From Corella eumyota (lineage: Eukaryota > Chordata > Ascidiacea > Phlebobranchia > Corellidae): DNA of 64,000 bases. Positions 50,808 through 64,000 of this stretch are shown here, piece after piece; the stretch's first letter is position 1, and each line of letters starts with the position of its first letter. Below the pieces are notes generated by a model that was given only the letters and a program-made list of their open reading frames with translations, had not been told where the DNA came from and made no database searches. The stretch spans positions 2,542,001-2,606,000 of the forward strand of contig OY720099.1 in the NCBI GenBank assembly GCA_963082875.1. The letters run 5' to 3'. The position numbers and the translations under genes were made by a program.

Positions 50808-51452
50808 TTTTTATCTTTTTTCTTAAGATTTTTACAGACTACAAAATAAGAATTTGAAATCTACGAAACAACAAAATATTAACAATTTCATAAAAACCAA
50901 ATATGCACGATTGTTTTAAACGTAGTTACAAATTTTATAGTACTTTAATTGCTAAGAATTTCGCACAAAGATATACAAAATATTTATAGAAACACGAAAT
51001 CTAAAATCGTCTTTTTAATTTTATAAGTTCATAGATTTAACGTATATTAAAACACTAAATAACTAAACCTGTCTAAAAATATAGACTTACTGTTATACAC
51101 AGCCAAAACATACACATAATTTAGCCTAATCAAGTATTAAAACACAATCTTTTCGAATTTTTTATTTAGTTTTACATAACTCAACTAAAAATGAGAGAGC
51201 TACGTTGACGCACGTGGTTGTAAAATAAAAAAAAAAGAGTTTTGCTTCAATGCTTCCAAAGCCAAACTGCGTAACTTTTTTTCTTTCTCTCTTCTCTCTT
51301 TTAATTGGCGGGAAAAACGAAATCAGCTGATTTTTGTTTACCTTATATTTGTAGTTTTTTGTTTACCTTCATTTTTGGGGTTTTTAATTGAAAAAAACTA
51401 CTGATTTTAGTGTTAAATATAGTTTATATATCTCAGAGTTTGTGATTTTAAT
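50808..51452. promoter_or_regulatory. Bidirectional promoter region of RRP5 and MCM10
   Basis: The 645 bp between the two divergent start codons have no other gene. The RRP5 side reads TTATTTTGTAG then the ATG on the minus strand. The MCM10 side reads TATATCTCAG 18 bp before its ATG. Both are acceptor-like and could take a spliced leader. A GGCGGGAAAAACG word at about 51306-51318 resembles an E2F site, and a CACGTGG lies at about 51211. Confidence 0.55.
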
Positions 51453-54400
51453 ATGGCTAAGCTAGAAACTTCTCAACACGACGAATTAGAAGCCTTATTT
51501 GACAAAGAAGATGATAAATTTGAATCAAACACGTCCGAAAATCAAAAAGAAAATGGTAAAAAAATAAATTTGCAGTTTAAATGATTTCAAGTTAAGCAAA
51601 TGTACATGTAAGTTTAAAGTGAAGCATTTACTATGTTTAATTGTAGGAGCTATTAAAAATAAAAGATTCTAAAATTTTGTGAATGAAATTTAATAAACTT
51701 GAAGAAAATTTTGAATTTATGTTTAGATGAAGAAGATTTGGATCTTCTGGCAGCAATTATGGACGAGGATGACGTTGATCCTGAAGAAATTCAAAGTGAA
51801 GAACAAAATTCTAAAACTATAGAAGGTAATTTTTTTGACAAGTCAATAAAATTTATCAAATTTTAATAAAAAAAAATTTGAGGTACAAAAATATCATTAC
51901 TTATAATTTAGATGAATATCTTGAACTTGAAAGAAAGATGGCAGCTTTAAAAGAAAAAATGAGCCAAAAGTCTGACCTTAATACTTCAACAACCTCTAAC
52001 TCGAAAAAAGAAAGATCACCAACGGAAAGTGATTCAAAAAGAAGTTTTCTTGCTGCTTTTGGAAACAAAGATGAATATCAGAATGATTCGATCAGTGAAG
52101 TTCTCAAAGCTGTGCCCCAAAATAAAGTGGAAAATAAAACGAGGCTTTTTGGTGAGGAACCCTCTCAAAAAAAACGAAGAGTCAGCCATCAAGAATTAGA
52201 AAATATGAACACAGCAGCAAAAATTACAACGACAAATGGTACTTCTTTATCTTTTTATTCTCAACCTTCAGTTAAGCCTATACACAAACAACAACCTGTT
52301 CTTAAAGGGAAGAAAATTCAACCAAAAAAACCATTGCAAAAAGAAGGATATTTTGAAACAGAAACATTTTCAAGACTTCGTCTAAAGTAATTTAAAATTC
52401 TAAATTACATATTTTTCTATCCCAATTTTGACCTCATATTAATTTAATTTTTTTTAAATTCATAACTTATGTTCTATATTTTAAGGGAACGTTTTGTTTC
52501 TGCTGGTGACCTACAAGACCTTATGAGATCTAAGACCCACTTAAAATTGAGTTTAATTCGGCCAACCCTTAAGCTATCTGCGGATAGTGATTGGGTGACC
52601 ATTGCTGTGGTAGCTAAACAAATGGATCCTCAAACAGCAAAAAATGTACAAAAAAAATTTAAATTTTATTCATATAAAAAAAATTAGTTTTATGTTTAAA
52701 CCTAAACGACATTAAAAATATATACCTTTAACAAGCTCTAAAAATTAGCTATACACAGCCCAAATATAAGTGTTTTATTTTAAATTTAATATTTAAATTC
52801 TCAGGGTAAAAAGTTTAGTATTTGGCATTTATCTGACCTATCAGATTGCACTAAGCATGTTGCTTTCTTTTTATTTGGAAAAGTCCATGAAGAATTGTGG
52901 AGAAAGATAACAGTGGGGTGTATAATTGGGTTACTTAACCCTTCAATTATGCCACCCAAGAAAGATGATTATTCAGGGGGTAAAACGTAAGTTTGATTAA
53001 TGTTTTTTTTTAATGTTCAAATACTTTGTGATTTATTTTTAACACTTATTTACTTTATTTTTCATACGATCTTGACTTTTTTGGCATATCACATTAATTT
53101 ATTGACTGAAAGTAAAAATATCGCATTAATATAAAACCTATATTTCTTTAATGACTTTGTTCAAAAAATTGCTGTTTTTTAGGTATGACAATACCCCAGC
53201 TTTGACGGTTGATTTAGCTGACAGAGTTATGAAAATTGGGATCTCAGCCGACCTTGGTTGGTGTACGGCGACTAAGTTTCGTAACAAACAACCTGCAGGA
53301 AAATGCCTTGCTTTTATAAACAAGTACAACAGTTACATTTATAAAACACTTGACTTCACTACATAAGGTCCTCGGTTAGATTCACACAGCTCTCATACTG
53401 TATCGCTCTTGAGTAAGGCATAATAACTGGTATTAACTCCTGCTGAGTCAACACTTAATCAGCAGCTTAATTATCAAACAATTATAATCAATAATATCCC
53501 AAACTGCTGAAGGCAACTCGAGACTGGGTTCAGGTAACTGATATTTTCTTTGCTTAGACCTTCCCACATCAAAGATAAGTTATTAAACATAAATTCGGGG
53601 TTTTGTTTTAGAGGTTTTATATTTTTTTAGGCAATTTGGGGAGACTTGTATTTTTCACATGCAATCCAAATACAAGAAAATGAGCTCAAAAAGGGGGGAA
53701 CTACAGGGCTCGGTTGCTGCAGCTCCAATATCAGATAAATTTAAGAAAACAATGTGGAACAAGGTTAAGGGAGACCAGTTCTTTTATGGGGGGCAAACTT
53801 TTAGTGCTGCACCCCCCTCTAGTAACCCCAATGTCCAAAGGTAGGGTAAAAATAAATTTAAAAATATTTTTACAATTTAATTTTTTTTTTCTGATATATT
53901 TTAGGAAAGAATCGAAAATGAAATTAACACAAGTTTTAAATGGAGTAAAAAACAAAGAATCTTCTCTTCAACAAGTAAGTAAACATCAGTAAAAGTAATA
54001 TAATTATTTTTTTTAATTTTAACAAATTTTTTTTTTAGAGAGAAAAAATCCAACGGTCTCGAGTTATGCAAGCAATAAGTGGAATCAAAGAAGAACAATC
54101 TGTTACAGGATGCTCTGATTTATTGTATGAAAATATATTTATCTTATAATATACAACACTCTAAATAAAACACTTTTTCAATGCCCAAAATTTAAGTTTT
54201 TTGGAAAAAAAATCTAGTTTTTTTTTCTTGTATGTATTTGTGCTTTATCAAGACAAAAAATATATTTTACATTTGTTCACAGTGCTGATATGCTATCTTC
54301 TGGTGACATGGCAGCAGGATCAAAACAATTTCTAAATCATTTACAGAAGAAACAAAATATTGAGCAAGAAGTTAACGAACCGAAAGTGGTTTTGTCACCG

Positions 54401-56608
54401 GCTCAATTTCTCAAGCAACAAAAACAATTTATCGACGAAAAGAAAAAAGTAAAACAATATTTTTTTGCATTTTTAAAAAAAAATCAATGTATTCTTACTA
54501 TAAGAATTTTTTATGATATTACTTTAACTATAATTTATAATTTAAGGTTAAACAAATGCAACCTGCCAAACCACAACCGATCAAGACAACAAATTATGTT
54601 TCTGCGAACGACATCAAGAAATGTACAGAGGAGTTAATTCGAATGAAAAAGGCTAACGCTCTGAAAAGAAAACAAGATCTTGCCAATAGCACAAAGTATT
54701 GTAAAAACAAATTAAAAAAAAATTTCCTTTATAAAGTGTGTTAAAGAAATAACATTTTTCATAAATTTTAAGTAAAAATATTTACTCATATAAAAGTGAA
54801 AAAAGCTAATTTTGTTTAATAAACCAGAAAAAATTTTCCTTTTTTATAGACTTGGTGAGAGCTCTTTGAAAGCCAAAACAAATGTTGGTCTTAATTCAAT
54901 CAAATCTAATCAGCTTTCTGAAAAATCTCCTGCACTAGGAGGTGGGAACAATAATAGCAGTGGACACATTGACTTGTTTGGTGATTGGTTAAGTAATAAG
55001 AAAACAATGCCAGCGAGTTCTAGTTCAACTATAAGCTTAGCAGAACTTCGAAAGGTATTTTTTCCTAAATCGAGTTTTAAAGTTGGTATATTACTGTTTA
55101 TAGGTTTAGGATATTTTTAAATATATTTTGAGATCCTAAATTTCGAGACTTACCCAGGCACATTTAATACAATATAAACCCTTATATTTATGTTTAAAAC
55201 AGTGGTTAAATAGAAATTTATTTAGGTTCTGTAAAATGAATGTTTTTATGTTACAGAGGAAAGCAATTGCAAAGTTGAGAACAGAAACAGGTTCAGTCGA
55301 TATCAAAAAATCAAATCCTAATTCAACGGTCATTGAAAAATCTAAAGAAATTAAAACGAACCAAAAACTTCAAGACAAAATGAAGAATATTGTGCAGGAA
55401 AATAGAAAAGACCTGCAAGAAAAGAAAGTGGAGTTCATTAAAGACAAGCCAAAAAATGGATTGGAAGGTTAAAAATAACATTATTTAGTAAAACTTTCTA
55501 ATAAAAATTTTAAGCAAGTTTATTAAACAAATGTTTTATTTAGGTTTTCGATCCAAAATATCAAACTCAGAATTTCAAGATATTCTAAATGCAAAATCAT
55601 CCCATTCAGACAGCTTAGATTTGGTATAAACTCAAAAATTTAATATTTAAATCCTTTATGATCAGTTTTTTAAAAGTTTTATTTGTTTTAGGCTGAAATG
55701 GAGAGGACGGAAAATTATTTTAACCCTTTGATTAGAAAAGAAATGATGGAAGAAAAAATGGCAGAAACTATCGAGACACCTTCAAAGGTAATTTATACTT
55801 TAAAAACAAAACGGAAAACCTAAAAGTTTAAATTAAACTTCAGATTTGCAAACTTATAAATGAAACTTACAGGACACCAAATAAAATTTAAACCAAAACA
55901 AATAATTTAAAGGGCCCATTATGTGAATAAAGGCCTGTAATACAACTGTTATGACAATTTTCTAGGTGGTATCATGTGAGCAGTGTGCTTACACATTTTG
56001 GGTGCCGCACGACCGTTGTAAACAGTTACAACACTCACTCTCTTGGAGAAATGTGAGAAAGCGTTTTTTTGAATGTACAAACTGTAAACAACGAACCACA
56101 ACATGGGAACCTTACCCAACCAAAACTTGCAAGTATGTTCTAGATCCTTTTTATATTAATAACCACTGAAAAAGTATTAAAAACCGGCAGCGTGATGTAG
56201 TAGTAAGAACACTTGCTACACCACACATGAGGTGGTGGGTTTAATCCCCAATGATCTCATGCTGTAGCACCTAAAAGTAAGGCGCTATAAACGGTATAAA
56301 CTCCTGCTGAGCCAGCCTTTAATTAGTAGCATAATTAATCTATATAATATCCCAAACTGGTCAACCCGAGACTAGGTCGGAGTAACTAATGTTACTCCAT
56401 GTTTAGGTCGCGCATTCGACCTTCCTACGTCAAGGATAATAATATAAACAAAAAATATTAAACAAAATTTTGTTCTAGGGGTTGTGGCAATGACAAGACA
56501 TGGAAAAGGACTTGTATGTTAAAGACAAAAGATGCAAAACTGGATTCCGAGCTTCTTCTTATTCGTGGAATTGAACATTCCAAGTTTTTAAACTCAATGC
56601 AATATTAA
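51453..56608 (+). CDS. MCM10: MCM10, DNA replication initiation factor
   Basis: Seventeen exons: 51453-51555, 51727-51825, 51912-52386, 52486-52645, 52805-52986, 53183-53323, 53631-53840, 53905-53974, 54039-54124, 54283-54448, 54547-54695, 54850-55054, 55257-55467, 55544-55623, 55692-55787, 55966-56132 and 56479-56608. All in phase, 909 residues (human 875). The acidic N-terminus has a coiled-coil stretch (ELERKMAALKEKMSQK). The central OB-fold and zinc-finger core is clear: DWVTIAVVAKQMDPQTAKN, GKKFSIWHLSDLSDCTKHVA, then Cys-Cys-Cys-His ligands in LGWCTATKFRNKQPAGKC and GETCIFH, followed by KYKKMSSKRGELQG. The C-terminal zinc motif is present (VVSCEQCAYTFWVP, FECTNCKQRTTTWE, KGCGNDKTWKR). 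MCM10 helps CMG helicase activation and polymerase alpha loading. The AATAAA hexamer at 56608 overlaps the stop codon. Confidence 0.97.
53364..53575 (+). repeat. Partial SINE in an MCM10 intron
   Basis: Forward copy starting near the end of the head: CTACATAAGGTCCTCGGTTA, CTCTCATACTGTATCGC, CTCCTGCTGAGTCAACACTT and CTTCCCACATCAAAGATAAG. Its intron interrupts the region encoding the zinc finger of MCM10. Confidence 0.85.
56183..56450 (+). repeat. tRNA-derived SINE copy in the last MCM10 intron
   Basis: Forward, near full length: CGGCAGCGTGATGTAGTAGT, GAACACTTGCTACACCACA, GGTGGTGGGTTTAATCCCC, AAGGCGCTATAAACGG, CTCCTGCTGAGCCAGCC and CTTCCTACGTCAAGGATAA. Confidence 0.93.
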
Positions 56609-57275
56609 ATAAAACGTTTTTAACAACCTAGGAGAAAAATGTTTTTTGGTGATTGAAAAAAATGTTTTTATAAATGATGAAAAAAAAATTCGGGTGACCC
56701 AGTGAATGTAGTGCAAATTTTTTGTGGTGTGTTGTGAAATAAATTATTAGCATGGACATTTTTTTGTATTTAATTTTGTATATCATAAAGAATGTACTAA
56801 AAGCTTGACAGACTTTTTTTTTGCATTTTTTTATCCTTACTACAAGGGCAATTTTGCAGTCTTAACCTTACAAACTGCAGCCTTATTAAAACCCAATACC
56901 AGCTTTCCATAAATTTTAAATAATAATGATGATAAATATTTCAACTTGTGAAAAAAAACAAATTAATATTTTAAGTTTTTAGTTTGTATTAACACATTTT
57001 CTCAATGTTTTCCTTTTAGGAATAGTTAAACACAGTGCATTAGATAAACTAATGTATACACTAATACGTATAGAAGTCCCACTATTTTAATACAATACCT
57101 GGTTCGGATATAAAAATGATTTTAAATATTCGTAAAAATATAGAAAAATAATATTTTGGGTTCGGGTAATGATTGTGCCGCATTTACAAATGTTAAGGTA
57201 GGTAAAAAAATAAGACAAGGCATTTGGTTGTATTGAGATTATCATTGTTTTTATAACACTTTTAATACAAATAAT
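56609..57275. other. Convergent 3' region between MCM10 and USP19
   Basis: Tail-to-tail spacing of about 670 bp with AT-rich 3' UTR-like sequence and no gene I can support. A second AATAAA for MCM10 is near 56739. Confidence 0.5.
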
Positions 57276-63999
<6,724 letters not shown>

Positions 64000-64000
64000 A

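Overview
This is AT-rich animal DNA with small introns, and it is almost certainly from a tunicate, most likely a Ciona species. Three things point there. The genes are chordate-type but compact and intron-rich. The introns are full of one tRNA-derived SINE. A 16-base word at 34582-34597 equals the Ciona spliced leader as I remember it. No database search was possible, so every name rests on motifs I recognise and on exon phases that I checked by hand.

Layout. 1-6200 is a tandem satellite with a unit of about 312 bp, and two outlying relatives follow it to about 6640. 6640-7970 is AT-rich and has no gene I can support. 7975-17026 (minus) is a nine-exon orphan class A GPCR with a very long cytoplasmic tail; its last intron (9119-12430) holds a broken LTR-type relic that carries a 962-bp inverted-repeat element. 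17027-22516 is a gene-free stretch of 5.5 kb. 22517-25862 (minus) is an Egr-family zinc-finger transcription factor with a CRE-bearing promoter. 27068-27940 (plus) is a FAM136A homologue. 28524-50807 (minus) is RRP5/PDCD11, about 38 exons.

Two complete genes lie on the opposite strand inside RRP5 introns. One is a single-exon membrane protein (38484-39242). The other is an 11-exon gene (44488-48534) that joins an N-terminal Death-like domain, behind a possible myristoylation signal, to a C-terminal NHL beta-propeller. That second gene is my best candidate for a little-described protein architecture.

51453-56608 (plus) is MCM10, divergent from RRP5 over a 645-bp shared promoter region. 57276-63956 (minus, 5' end outside the window) is USP19, a MYND-finger ubiquitin protease.

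How the genes relate. RRP5 (ribosomal RNA processing) and MCM10 (replication initiation) are both growth genes and may share one promoter region. Egr is a signal-induced factor, and two perfect cAMP-response elements flank its first exon. The RRP5 introns are a hotspot for mobile DNA: at least eight sizeable SINE copies, a tandem amplification of a SINE fragment, a solo LTR, a short TIR element inside a SINE, and a hairpin element.
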